The position numbers were made by a program, and so were the translations under genes. Shown here piece after piece: positions 13,122 through 21,437 of a stretch of DNA of 35,080 bases. The stretch covers positions 1-35,080 of the forward strand of contig JAHEKH010000018.1 of NCBI GenBank assembly GCA_024638445.1, given 5' to 3'. Numbering within the stretch: position 1 is the first letter of the stretch; the number at the start of each line of letters is the position of its first letter. This DNA comes from Gammaproteobacteria bacterium (GTDB lineage Bacteria > Pseudomonadota > Gammaproteobacteria > Steroidobacterales > JABDKV01). A model generated the notes under the pieces. That model was not told the origin of the DNA. It saw only the letters and a program-made list of their open reading frames with translations, and did not search any database.

Positions 13122-14483
13122 ATGATGACGATTTCCCGGATTTGCGCGGTGGTCGCGCTTGGCTCCACCCTGCTGTTGCCGGCCCATGGCGCCGACCTGC
13201 TCGAGATCTACCAGTTCGCCCAGCAGAGCGACCCGCTCCTGCGCGAAGCCGACGCCAACCGGCTGGCAACCCTCGAGGCCCGCCCCCAGGCACGCTCGGC
13301 ACTGCTGCCGCAGCTGAGCTTCTCCGGCTCGCGGACCGACCAGGGCCGGGACGGACTCAACGCACAGTTCGGGGCGATGGGTTTCGAAGACACGGTCTTC
13401 GACAGCGATTCCGACCAGGACTTTTTCCAGCTCGAGCTGCGCCAGACGCTTTTTCGCTGGGACCAGTGGCTGGGGCTGAAACAGGCCGACAAGATCGTGG
13501 CCCAGGCTGAAGTTGATTACAGCGCGGCACAGCAGGACCTGATGATTCGCGTAACCACGCTCTATTTTGACGTGCTTTCCACGGCGGACGATCTCGAATC
13601 CGCAGTGGCCAACAAGGAGGCCATTGCGCGCCAGCTGGAGCAGTCCGAAACCCGTTTCGAGGTCGGTCTGATTGCAATCACCGACGTCGAAGAGTCCCGC
13701 GCGGCATACGACCAGGCGGTTGCCGAGGAAATCGTGGCCACGCGACGTCTACGCAATGCCCAGGAAAGCCTGCGCGAGGTCAGCGGAAAATTCATCGAGG
13801 ATCTCAGCACTCCCGGCGAATCACTCACGCTGGCAGCACCGGACCCGGCCAGTCCCGAGGCATGGGTGGAACGGGCGCTGGAACAGAACCTGAATATCGT
13901 TTCGAGCCGGCTTGGCGTGCAGATTGCCAAAGACAGCATCAATGTCGAGCGTGCCGGTCACCTGCCGACACTCGATCTCGTGGTCAGTCGCAGCGAGTTC
14001 GACGACGAGACCGACCAGGTGTTGAATGGTTTCGCCAACCCGACCCAGGCGGATATCTCGACTGACCAGATACAGCTGCAGTTCACCGTGCCGATCTACA
14101 GCGGCGGCCGGGTCTCCTCCCAGGTCCGCGAGGCTGTCTACCGTCATCGCGCCGCTCGTGAGCAGCTCGAACGCGTGGCGCGCCAAACCGAACGCCAGAC
14201 CCGCGATGCCTACCTGGGTGTCTCTGCGGACATCCCGACGATTCGCGCGTTGCAACAGGCGCTGTCGTCGGCCGAAACGGCGCTCAAGGCTACGGAGGCC
14301 GGCTTCGACGTGGGCACCCGCACGACCGTCGACGTGCTCGACGCCCGCCGTGACCTGCTGACCGCAAGAACCAACCTCAAGCGGGCGAAATACGATTACA
14401 TCATCAACACGCTGCAGTTGAAGCAGGCAGCGGGAACCCTGTCGGGTGAGGACCTAATCGCGGTGAACCGGTGGCTCGACTGA
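13122..14483 (+). CDS. tolC: TolC-family outer membrane efflux/secretion channel
   Basis: The protein forms the outer-membrane and periplasmic tunnel for type I secretion or RND efflux. It has a Sec signal peptide ending near PAHG|AD. Two repeats of the outer membrane efflux domain follow, rich in heptad helices (DLLEIYQFAQQSDP, then RAAYDQAVAEE and the second-half GRVSSQVREAVYRH). At about 453 residues it matches TolC. The ORF track starts at 13113, but the GAGG ribosome site (13109-13112) directly abuts that ATG. It is 9 bases from the ATG at 13122, so I chose 13122. The 3' end overlaps the end of waaA by 30 bp, tail to tail. The partner pump is not in the window. Confidence 0.92.
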   Translation: MMTISRICAVVALGSTLLLPAHGADLLEIYQFAQQSDPLLREADANRLATLEARPQARSALLPQLSFSGSRTDQGRDGLNAQFGAMGFEDTVFDSDSDQDFFQLELRQTLFRWDQWLGLKQADKIVAQAEVDYSAAQQDLMIRVTTLYFDVLSTADDLESAVANKEAIARQLEQSETRFEVGLIAITDVEESRAAYDQAVAEEIVATRRLRNAQESLREVSGKFIEDLSTPGESLTLAAPDPASPEAWVERALEQNLNIVSSRLGVQIAKDSINVERAGHLPTLDLVVSRSEFDDETDQVLNGFANPTQADISTDQIQLQFTVPIYSGGRVSSQVREAVYRHRAAREQLERVARQTERQTRDAYLGVSADIPTIRALQQALSSAETALKATEAGFDVGTRTTVDVLDARRDLLTARTNLKRAKYDYIINTLQLKQAAGTLSGEDLIAVNRWLD

Positions 14484-15755
14484 TCCGTCCTTTGTCACGA
14501 GCGGATCGATCAGCCTGAGCAACCGCTCCAGCGCCCCGCGGTTCTGACGCAGCAATTCGCGGCCACGCTCCCCGTAGTCACGCGCCTTGTCCGGCGCTTC
14601 GAGCCACTCGACCAGGCGGTAGGCCAGGTCGCGTGCATCGTCGACCCGCATCGCCGCATGCTGCTCGATAAACATCTCGGCGATATCGGCAGCATTGAAG
14701 GTATGGGGTCCGATCAGCACGGGTTTGCCCAGCGCGACCGGCTCCAGCAGGTTGTGGCCACCGATTGGCACCAGGCTGCCGCCGACGAAGGCGATATCCG
14801 CCGCGGCATACACCATGGTCAGTTCTCCCAGGGTGTCGACCAGCAAGACGTCGGTGTCAGCGGTACAGGACATGCCGCTGCTACGGGTCACCACCGACCA
14901 GCCGCGATCTTCCAGCAGCGTGGCAACGGCGTTGAAGCGTTCAGGATGACGCGGGACCAGCATCAGCAGCACGTCCGGCAACCGTTGCCGGACCAGTTGC
15001 ATCGCCTCCAGCACCTGTTCTTCTTCGCCTTCGTGGGTGCTCCCGGCTACCCAGACGCGACGTCCCGGCGCGTGTTCCGCCCGGAAGCCCCGTCCTCGCT
15101 CCGAAAGCTCCGGCGGTGGCTCGAAGTCGAACTTGATGTTACCCGTAACGTGAGTCCGTGCGGGGTTGGCTCCGAGCGAACGAAAACGGTCGGCATCGCT
15201 CTCGCTTTGCGCGGCAATAACAATTCCGTGAGACAGCGCTTCACGAAACAGCCCGACGAAGCGCCGGTACTTGGTCACGGACAGCGGCGAGACCCGCGCA
15301 CTCGCCAGCACCAGCGGTACTCGCCGCCGGCCACACTCGTGGTAAAGGTTGGGCCAGAGCTCGGTCTCGATGATGATTGCCAGTCGTGGCCGGGCGCGGT
15401 CGAAAAACCGGCGTACTGCTCCGGGTAGATCGTAGGGCGCGTAAAGGTGCGTGACGCTGTCGCCAAAGATCGCCTGCACCCTGGCAGCGCCGGTCGGGGT
15501 CACCGTGGTAACCACCAGCGGCACTCCCGGGTAACGCTGCATGAGCGCGCGAACCAGCGGTGCAGCGGCCTGCACCTCGCCGACGGAAACCGCATGGACC
15601 CAGATACTGGGAGACCCGAGGTTGGTCTTGCTGAATCCGAACCGCTCGCCGAAACGGTCCCAGTAGGCCCGGTTGCGAAAGCCGCGGATGAACAGGAATG
15701 CCGCCACGACCGGCGCGAGCAGGTAGGACAGAAGCACATAGGCAAGACGCAGCAA
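14454..15755 (-). CDS. waaA: 3-deoxy-D-manno-octulosonic acid (Kdo) transferase
   Basis: WaaA transfers Kdo from CMP-Kdo to lipid IVA at the inner membrane, starting the LPS core. The 433-residue protein has an N-terminal membrane anchor (about 1-25). The conserved SIWVHAVSVGEVQAA follows, with the catalytic Glu in that segment. The GT-B C-terminal half contains VAGSTHEGEEE, the PRHPERF segment and GGHNLLEPVALG. The start lies 8 bp after the hldE stop, so the two genes are almost certainly co-transcribed. The last 30 bp overlap the 3' end of the convergent tolC gene. Because a Kdo kinase gene (kdkA) lies nearby, this enzyme may add only one Kdo; that is inference from other bacteria, not visible here. 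Confidence 0.96.
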   Translation of the reverse strand: MLRLAYVLLSYLLAPVVAAFLFIRGFRNRAYWDRFGERFGFSKTNLGSPSIWVHAVSVGEVQAAAPLVRALMQRYPGVPLVVTTVTPTGAARVQAIFGDSVTHLYAPYDLPGAVRRFFDRARPRLAIIIETELWPNLYHECGRRRVPLVLASARVSPLSVTKYRRFVGLFREALSHGIVIAAQSESDADRFRSLGANPARTHVTGNIKFDFEPPPELSERGRGFRAEHAPGRRVWVAGSTHEGEEEQVLEAMQLVRQRLPDVLLMLVPRHPERFNAVATLLEDRGWSVVTRSSGMSCTADTDVLLVDTLGELTMVYAAADIAFVGGSLVPIGGHNLLEPVALGKPVLIGPHTFNAADIAEMFIEQHAAMRVDDARDLAYRLVEWLEAPDKARDYGERGRELLRQNRGALERLLRLIDPLVTKDGSVEPPVHRD

Positions 15756-15763
15756 TGCGGTGA

Positions 15764-17185
15764 TCAGGCCTTGCGGATACGTTCGATGATTGACGACGTC
15801 GAGCGGCCTTCACGAAAACTGAGCACCTCGACCCGTCCACCGGCTTTACGCACGCAGTCGCCACCGGCTATCTCTTCGGGACGGTAGTCGCCGCCCTTCA
15901 CCAGCACGTCAGGCAGCACCTGGCAAATCAGCTCCTCCGGCGTATCGCCCGAAAACGGCACCACCCAGTCTACCGCCGCGAGACCCGCGAGCACCGACAT
16001 CCGGTCTTCGAGCGGAACGACTGGCCGGCCGCTGCCCTTGAGGCGCCGCACGGAGTCGTCGTCATTGACCGCAACGACGAGACGATGACCGAGCGACTTG
16101 GCCTCTTCGAGATAGGCGACATGCCCGGTATGAATAATGTCGAAACACCCGTTGGTCATGACCACGGTCTCACCGCGATCCTGCGCTTCCCGGACAAAGT
16201 CGGTCAGCTCGCCGGCATCGAGCAATCCCCGGCCGCCGATGCCCCGCCGGTGCAGCTCGAGTCGCAGCTCCGACCGGCTCACCGTTGCGACACCGAGTTT
16301 CCTCACCACGATGCCAGCGGCGATGTTGGCGAGCGTTGCTGCTTCAGCAATGTCCGCGCCCGCGGCCATCGCGGCGGCGAGCGTGGCAATCACGGTATCG
16401 CCGGCACCGGTCACGTCATAGACTTCGCGGCTCTCAGCCGCCAGGTTCAGCGCCGCACCGTTGTTGCCAACCAGGGTCATGCCGCGGTCACCCCGCGTTA
16501 CCAGCAGGCTGTGCAGTTCGAGATCGCGACGCAATGCATCCGCCCGTTCGACCAGCTGGTGGTCGTCCCGGCACTCGCCCGCCACGGCCACAAATTCGCC
16601 ATAGTTCGGCGTCAGCAGCGTCGCCCCGCGATAGCGCTCGAAATCAGTGCCCTTCGGGTCGACCAGCACCTGCGCCCCGGCATCGCGGGCGGCTGCAATA
16701 AGCGCCACCGGATCGCGCAGCGTGCCCTTGGCGTAATCGGACAGCACGACGACTGACGAATCAGCGCAGGCGGCTCGAAACGCTTCAAGCGGGAAGGCAT
16801 TTTCACCGCTGCCGAAGTCTTCCTCGTGATCCAGGCGAATCAGCTGCTGGTTGCGGCTGAGGACCCGCAGCTTGGTTATCGTCGGCGCCTCGGAGGCACC
16901 GAAGTGGCACTCGACGCCGGCTTCACCGAGCAGCCTGGCCAGCACGGCGGCAGGCTCGTCGTCACCGGTCACGCCGGCAAGCACGGCGTCGATGCCCAGC
17001 GCAGCAAGGTTGAGCGCGACATTCGCGGCACCGCCCGGGCGGTCCTCGGAATCGCTGACCCGAACCACCGGGACAGGCGCCTCAGGCGAAATACGCGAAG
17101 CCGGCCCGAGCCAGTAGCGATCGAGCATGATATCGCCGGCGACGAGTACGCGACGGCCGGCAAAATCGGGCAGCTTTAACGACAT
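15764..17185 (-). CDS. hldE: Bifunctional heptose 7-phosphate kinase / heptose 1-phosphate adenylyltransferase
   Basis: HldE supplies two steps of ADP-heptose synthesis for the LPS inner core. The 473-residue protein has an N-terminal ribokinase/PfkB domain (GDIMLDRYW near 17-25, PGGAANVALN near 50-59, catalytic DVTGAGDT at 257-264). The C-terminal cytidylyltransferase-type domain has NGCFDIIHTGH at 345-355 and ends in RSTSSIIERI. Both active sites look intact, as in E. coli HldE (477 residues). A ribosome site AGGGA precedes the ATG. The gene leads the hldE-waaA pair and is divergent from the lpxL-like gene with about 70 bp between. The epimerase (hldD) and heptosyltransferase II (waaF) for the same pathway lie 3-5 kb downstream. 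Confidence 0.97.
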   Translation of the reverse strand: MSLKLPDFAGRRVLVAGDIMLDRYWLGPASRISPEAPVPVVRVSDSEDRPGGAANVALNLAALGIDAVLAGVTGDDEPAAVLARLLGEAGVECHFGASEAPTITKLRVLSRNQQLIRLDHEEDFGSGENAFPLEAFRAACADSSVVVLSDYAKGTLRDPVALIAAARDAGAQVLVDPKGTDFERYRGATLLTPNYGEFVAVAGECRDDHQLVERADALRRDLELHSLLVTRGDRGMTLVGNNGAALNLAAESREVYDVTGAGDTVIATLAAAMAAGADIAEAATLANIAAGIVVRKLGVATVSRSELRLELHRRGIGGRGLLDAGELTDFVREAQDRGETVVMTNGCFDIIHTGHVAYLEEAKSLGHRLVVAVNDDDSVRRLKGSGRPVVPLEDRMSVLAGLAAVDWVVPFSGDTPEELICQVLPDVLVKGGDYRPEEIAGGDCVRKAGGRVEVLSFREGRSTSSIIERIRKA

Positions 17186-17254
17186 TTCAGTCCCTGGATA
17201 CGATCGGGCGGATGTTACCAGAAACGCGGAACCCTACCCTTCACAGCTGCTACC

Positions 17255-18187
17255 ATGCGCGCGATGAGCGAGACCCGACCACCGCTGTCCGCCTACCTGG
17301 CACCCCGCTACTGGCCGATGTGGTTACTGCTCGGAGTCGTCCGGGCCGCCACCGTGTTGCCTTACCGCCTCCTCATGGCGGTTGGCCGGGCAACCGGCCG
17401 GATTGCCCGGCTCGTGCTCGCGGACCGTCGCGCTGTTGCCGAAAGAAATATCGATCGCTGCCTGGTGGACCTGGATAGCGACGAGCGCGACCGGCTGGTG
17501 CGGGCACATTTCAGGTCGCTGGGGATGGCGCTGTTCGAAACCGGGCTGGCATGGTGGGCCAGCGACGCCCGGCTGGCGCGATTGTGTCATCTCGAAGGCC
17601 GCGAGCACCTCGAAGCGGCCCTGCAGCAGGGTAAGGGCGTCATCATGCTGAGCGCCCACTTCACCTGCCTGGAGATCTGCAGCCGCATGCTCGCGATGAA
17701 CGTTCCGCTGAACCCCGTTTACCGCGGTTTCAAGAACCCGGTACTGCAGGAAGTCATGCTGCGTGGACGGGAACGCGCTTCCGTCAGCGTGATCCCGAAA
17801 AACGACATTCGCCAGATGGTCCGTATCTTGCGGAAAAAAGGCATCGTCTGGTATGCGCCCGACCAGTCACACAGCGGCAAGGCCTCGGAAATCGTGCCCC
17901 TGTTCGGATTACCGTCACAGACCAATACCGCAACTTCGAGGCTGGCACGGCTGACCGGCGCCCCGGTGCTGCCGTTTCTGCCCTGGCGCCGTGCCGACGG
18001 CAGCGGCTACTCGATCGTGATCGGCGAAGCGCTGGCGGGTTTTCCGTCCGGTGACGATGCGGCAGATGCGGCGCTGTTTCACCGCCTGATCGAGGAACAG
18101 GTTGCACGCGTGCCCGAGCAGTACCTGTGGATTCACCGGCGGTTCAAGAACGTCCCGGGTGCAGAGGATTTCTACTCGCCGGCGTAG
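17255..18187 (+). CDS. Lipid A acyltransferase (LpxL/LpxM family)
   Basis: The 310-residue membrane-associated protein belongs to the lysophospholipid acyltransferase-like family that adds secondary acyl chains to Kdo-lipid A. An N-terminal hydrophobic segment (about 20-40) is followed by the catalytic H135-x4-E140 motif (SAHFTCLE), VYRGFKNP, and WYAPDQSHS near 205. LpxL and LpxM cannot be told apart from sequence alone; the position beside Kdo and heptose genes supports a lipid A role. Two in-frame starts exist (17255 and 17264); neither has a clear ribosome site. It is divergent from hldE, and its 3' end overlaps the end of kdkA by 16 bp, tail to tail. Confidence 0.9.
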   Translation: MRAMSETRPPLSAYLAPRYWPMWLLLGVVRAATVLPYRLLMAVGRATGRIARLVLADRRAVAERNIDRCLVDLDSDERDRLVRAHFRSLGMALFETGLAWWASDARLARLCHLEGREHLEAALQQGKGVIMLSAHFTCLEICSRMLAMNVPLNPVYRGFKNPVLQEVMLRGRERASVSVIPKNDIRQMVRILRKKGIVWYAPDQSHSGKASEIVPLFGLPSQTNTATSRLARLTGAPVLPFLPWRRADGSGYSIVIGEALAGFPSGDDAADAALFHRLIEEQVARVPEQYLWIHRRFKNVPGAEDFYSPA

Positions 18188-18981
18188 CCGGCCAGCAGCG
18201 CCGGCCACTGGATTTCCTCGAACTCCGGCGTCGACAGGCTCAGGCCGATCTTGTGCAGCGAGCGGTTCAGGCGCTTGAGGTTGCGCCGCTGCCAGCCACC
18301 CGGCCGGCGCCTGGCGCCGCGGTCGAAATCCACGACGTAAATCTGGCCTTCCTCTTCACCGAGCAATACGTTGTGCGCGTTGAGATCGGCGTGATACACA
18401 CCGGCATCGTGAAGTCGCCGGATACACCGGCCGATCGCGCGCCATTCATCCGGCGCCGGCAGGCGTTCCGCGACGATCTCCGACAGCGCCCGCGCATGCG
18501 GTATCCGCTCGGTCAGCAGGTCGGCCCGGTAATACACACCATGACGAACGAAACGGGCGGCCAGCGGCCGCGGGACCGGCAGGCCCTCGTCATGAAGCTC
18601 CGCGAGCAGCCGCCATTCCGCCAGCGAGCGGGTCTGCTCGCTGCCGGTCCACAGGTACCTGTCCTGCAGCGGTTTGCTGACCAGACCGCCACGATGATAG
18701 TGCCGCAGCACCCATTGCTCGGTACCGTTATCGACAAACAGCACCTGGCCGCGGCCACCGGCCGAACCGACGACCGCCTGTTGCTGGTGCCAGTATTCCG
18801 GCTCGAACATGGATTCGTCGAAGTGCGGCGCATAACGGGCATCGACGATCACCCGCCCGCCAAATCGTTTCGGCTGCTGCCCCACGATCGCCACACTCAT
18901 CCCCCGCCTGCCTGCTTCGAACCGGAATGTACCTGAAAAGCCAGGACCCCGCTGCGCCGTTTTTTCGACGATCGACTGCAT
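18172..18981 (-). CDS. kdkA: Kdo kinase KdkA (3-deoxy-D-manno-octulosonic acid kinase)
   Basis: The protein is a WaaP/KdkA-type eukaryotic-like kinase that phosphorylates the Kdo residue of Kdo-lipid A. Visible signatures are WVLRHYHRGGL, RYLWTGSEQTRSLAEWRLL, the catalytic loop YHADLNAHNVLL (Asp as base, Asn for metal) and YVVDFDRG in place of DFG. The track start gives 269 residues. An internal ATG at 18900 (codon 28) would give 242, closer to the ~240-250 of known KdkA proteins, and is preceded by a purine-rich stretch, so the N-terminus is uncertain. It overlaps the lpxL-like gene end by 16 bp and lies about 205 bp downstream of waaF. Confidence 0.9.
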   Translation of the reverse strand: MQSIVEKTAQRGPGFSGTFRFEAGRRGMSVAIVGQQPKRFGGRVIVDARYAPHFDESMFEPEYWHQQQAVVGSAGGRGQVLFVDNGTEQWVLRHYHRGGLVSKPLQDRYLWTGSEQTRSLAEWRLLAELHDEGLPVPRPLAARFVRHGVYYRADLLTERIPHARALSEIVAERLPAPDEWRAIGRCIRRLHDAGVYHADLNAHNVLLGEEEGQIYVVDFDRGARRRPGGWQRRNLKRLNRSLHKIGLSLSTPEFEEIQWPALLAGYAGE

Positions 18982-19186
18982 GAGTCAGGTCACAAGCCCG
19001 GACGAACGCTTAGTCCAAAAACCCGAAGGGGTCGGACCGAAGCATGCGTGACACACTCGCAGGCCCAGCAACATGCGCAGTATGGCCACCCGGCATCGTT
19101 TTTCTTGTTGGGCCACTACCCCCGAAGTCTAGCGCCGTTCGCGGGCCGCTACCTTCTGCATTGCGGCAAACCGGCCCGCCCGGCAA

Positions 19187-20203
19187 TCACGCGGTGGTGC
19201 CGATGGCGTCGAGGATGCGTTGCGTCGTGATTTCGTTGAGGCAGCGATAGTGACCAAAGCGGCAGGTGCGATCGAAACAGGGGCTGCATTCCAGCTGAAG
19301 CCATACGATCTCGGCGCGATCGGTCAACGGCGGCGTGTACTCAGGGCTCGAGGAGCCATAAATCGCGATCACCCGGGTCCCGGCCGCCGCGGCGATATGC
19401 ATCAGCCCGGAGTCGTTGGTGACCGCGTGACCCGCTATCGAGATGAGATCGATGGCATCGGGCAGCGAGGTGCGCCCGCACAGGTTCACCGTGCCCTCCG
19501 CCGCCGAGGCTGCAATTTCGTCGCCGAGACCGCGATCTTTTTCAGAGCCGAAGATCCACACCGCGGTGCCCTGGCGGTTCAGCGTGCGCGCCAGGGCGGC
19601 AAAGCTGGCGGCAGGCCACTGCTTGGCCGGCCCGTACTCCGCACCAGGCACAATCGCGGCCACCGGACCGGTGGCATCGAGACCGAGCCGGGCAACGGCG
19701 CTGTCGCGATTCTCCGGGTCGATACGCAACCGGGGGTATGGCAACGGATCAGGCAGGGCGGTATCGGCCGGCATGCCCAGCGCTACGTAACGTGACACCG
19801 TGCTGGACAGGCGTGCACGGTCGAGTTCGCGCATGTCATTGACGAAGCCGTAACGCATTTCGCCGCGGTAACCGGTGCGCAGAGGAATGCCGGCATGAAA
19901 CGGCACCAGCGACGATTTGAATGAACGCGGGAGGACGATCGCCTGGTCATAGGCGCGGTCTCGCAGCGATTTGCCGAGGCGGTGTCGCCCGGGCCAGTCG
20001 AATACCCCGTGTCCGAACGGCGACTCGATACCCTCGCGCACTTCGTTCATGCGTGCCACAACCGGCAATGACCAGGCCGGCGCCAGCATATCGATCTGCA
20101 CTTCCGGGCATTGCTGGCGCAGCGTCATGCACAACGACTGTGCCATGACCATGTCGCCTATCCACGACGGACCGACGACCAGCACGCTGCGGGGGGCGTT
20201 CAC
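19187..20203 (-). CDS. waaF: LPS heptosyltransferase II
   Basis: WaaF adds the second heptose to the LPS inner core from ADP-heptose. The 338-residue GT-B protein (family GT9) shows VVGPSWIGDMVMAQSL at the N-terminus, VPGAEYGPAKQWP near 190, and the C-terminal TNDSGLMHIAAAAG. Closing cysteine-rich motifs (CSPCFDRTCRFGHYRC) are typical of WaaF. It starts with GTG, whose first base position overlaps the last base of the hldD stop (TAGTG), so translation is probably coupled. The downstream 205-bp gap to kdkA holds no gene that I can support. Heptosyltransferase I (waaC) is not in the window. Confidence 0.95.
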   Translation of the reverse strand: MNAPRSVLVVGPSWIGDMVMAQSLCMTLRQQCPEVQIDMLAPAWSLPVVARMNEVREGIESPFGHGVFDWPGRHRLGKSLRDRAYDQAIVLPRSFKSSLVPFHAGIPLRTGYRGEMRYGFVNDMRELDRARLSSTVSRYVALGMPADTALPDPLPYPRLRIDPENRDSAVARLGLDATGPVAAIVPGAEYGPAKQWPAASFAALARTLNRQGTAVWIFGSEKDRGLGDEIAASAAEGTVNLCGRTSLPDAIDLISIAGHAVTNDSGLMHIAAAAGTRVIAIYGSSSPEYTPPLTDRAEIVWLQLECSPCFDRTCRFGHYRCLNEITTQRILDAIGTTA

Positions 20204-21150
20204 TAGCCCTGGCCGAGTTCGTCAAGATAGGCGCGCACGCCTTCCTCGACAGTGCGAAACGCCTCGCGATAGCCAGCCTGGCGCAAAGCACCGACATCGG
20301 CCTGGGTATAACTCTGGTAATGGCCCGCCAGGTGCTCGGGGAAGGGAATGTAACGAATCTCGCCGCGGCCGTGCCTGGCAATGACCGCACGGGCAACATC
20401 GTTGAAGGTCTGGCTGGCACCGGTTCCGACGTTATAAATCCCCGACTGGCCCGGGTGATCCATAAAATGCAGATTCACTGCGGCGACATCGTCGACGTAG
20501 ACGAAATCCCGCTGCTGCTCGCCGGCGGCATAGCCGTCGCTGCCTTCGAACAGGCGCGCCTCGCCGTCCTGCTCCACCTGGCGGCTGAAATGCCAGGCCA
20601 CGCTGGCCATACCGCCTTTATGCGCCTCTCGCGGTCCGTAGACGTTGAAATAACGCAGACCAACGATCTGGCTGTCGGCTTCCTGGATGGCGCGGCGAAC
20701 GAACTGGTCGAACAACAGCTTGCTGTAGCCGTATACGTTGAGAGGCCGCTCGTTTTCGGGCGCCTCGGCGAAAACCGGACCGGCGCCATAAACCGATGCC
20801 GACGATGCATAGATAAAAGGCACGTGGCGCTCGACACAATAATGCAGCAGCACTTTCGAATACTCGAAGTTCTCCCGCATCATCAGCCTGCCGTCCCATT
20901 CAGTCGTGTCCGTGCAGGCGCCCTGGTGCAGGATTGCCCGAACCCGGCGGGCCGGATCCTGGCCACGCACGATCCCGCCGATGAACGCGTCCTTGTCGAT
21001 GTAATCGGCAATCGACAGGTCGGCGAGGTTGGCGAACTTGGTGCCATCGGTCAGGTCGTCGACAACCAGGATCTCTTTTTCACCCCGGCGGTTCAGCGCC
21101 TTGACGATATTGCTGCCGACGAACCCGGCACCACCGGTTACGATGATCAT
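20203..21150 (-). CDS. hldD: ADP-L-glycero-D-manno-heptose 6-epimerase
   Basis: HldD makes the final ADP-heptose isomer used by WaaF. The 315-residue short-chain dehydrogenase-like enzyme has the NAD(P)-binding [15 protein letters not shown] at the very N-terminus. The HldD-specific [13 protein letters not shown] is near 75-87, Ser in YASSASVYG, the catalytic Y-x3-K in VYGYSKLL, and [11 protein letters not shown]. All expected residues are present. It sits 18 bp downstream of the small zinc-finger gene and overlaps waaF by one base, giving a glnE / zf-CHCC / hldD / waaF gene string on the minus strand. With hldE nearby, it completes the late nucleotide-heptose pathway apart from GmhA and GmhB. 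Confidence 0.97.
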   Translation of the reverse strand: MIIVTGGAGFVGSNIVKALNRRGEKEILVVDDLTDGTKFANLADLSIADYIDKDAFIGGIVRGQDPARRVRAILHQGACTDTTEWDGRLMMRENFEYSKVLLHYCVERHVPFIYASSASVYGAGPVFAEAPENERPLNVYGYSKLLFDQFVRRAIQEADSQIVGLRYFNVYGPREAHKGGMASVAWHFSRQVEQDGEARLFEGSDGYAAGEQQRDFVYVDDVAAVNLHFMDHPGQSGIYNVGTGASQTFNDVARAVIARHGRGEIRYIPFPEHLAGHYQSYTQADVGALRQAGYREAFRTVEEGVRAYLDELGQG

Positions 21151-21168
21151 TGCCGGACGGCCGGTTGT

Positions 21169-21390
21169 TCAGGCCGCATCGATTTCGCCCTTATGCTCCA
21201 CCAGGCGAAAAACCGCACCGCAGTAGGCACAGCGGGCATCGCCGGTCTTCTCGATAGGCAGATAGACCTTGGGATGCGAGTTCCAGAGGCTCATACCGGG
21301 CATCGGGCAATGCAGCGGCAGGTCCTTCGGCGTGACTTCGTAGTAGTTGGATGTGTTCGGCGGCAGTGCGCCGGTCTGGTCGTCGCTCAC
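21169..21390 (-). CDS. Small zinc-finger protein (zf-CHCC type)
   Basis: The 73-residue protein carries LHCPMPGMSLWNSHPKVYL followed by CAYCGAVF. This Cys/His-x-n-Cys-x2-Cys arrangement is that of the zf-CHCC family, related to the NDUFS6 accessory subunit of complex I. The bacterial role is not established. It is 18 bp upstream of hldD and 47 bp downstream of glnE, likely one transcript. In Pseudomonas and relatives, as I recall, ilvE lies in this neighbourhood; it is absent here. Confidence 0.82.
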   Translation of the reverse strand: MSDDQTGALPPNTSNYYEVTPKDLPLHCPMPGMSLWNSHPKVYLPIEKTGDARCAYCGAVFRLVEHKGEIDAA

Positions 21391-21437
21391 TGGTTTACCC
21401 GGTCGTCTGGAGGGTCCTCATTATAAACCGGGCGGGC

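Noticed and set aside
18982-19186. Small ORFs between kdkA and waaF
   Set aside because: Short frames without ribosome sites or recognisable products; the gap appears non-coding.
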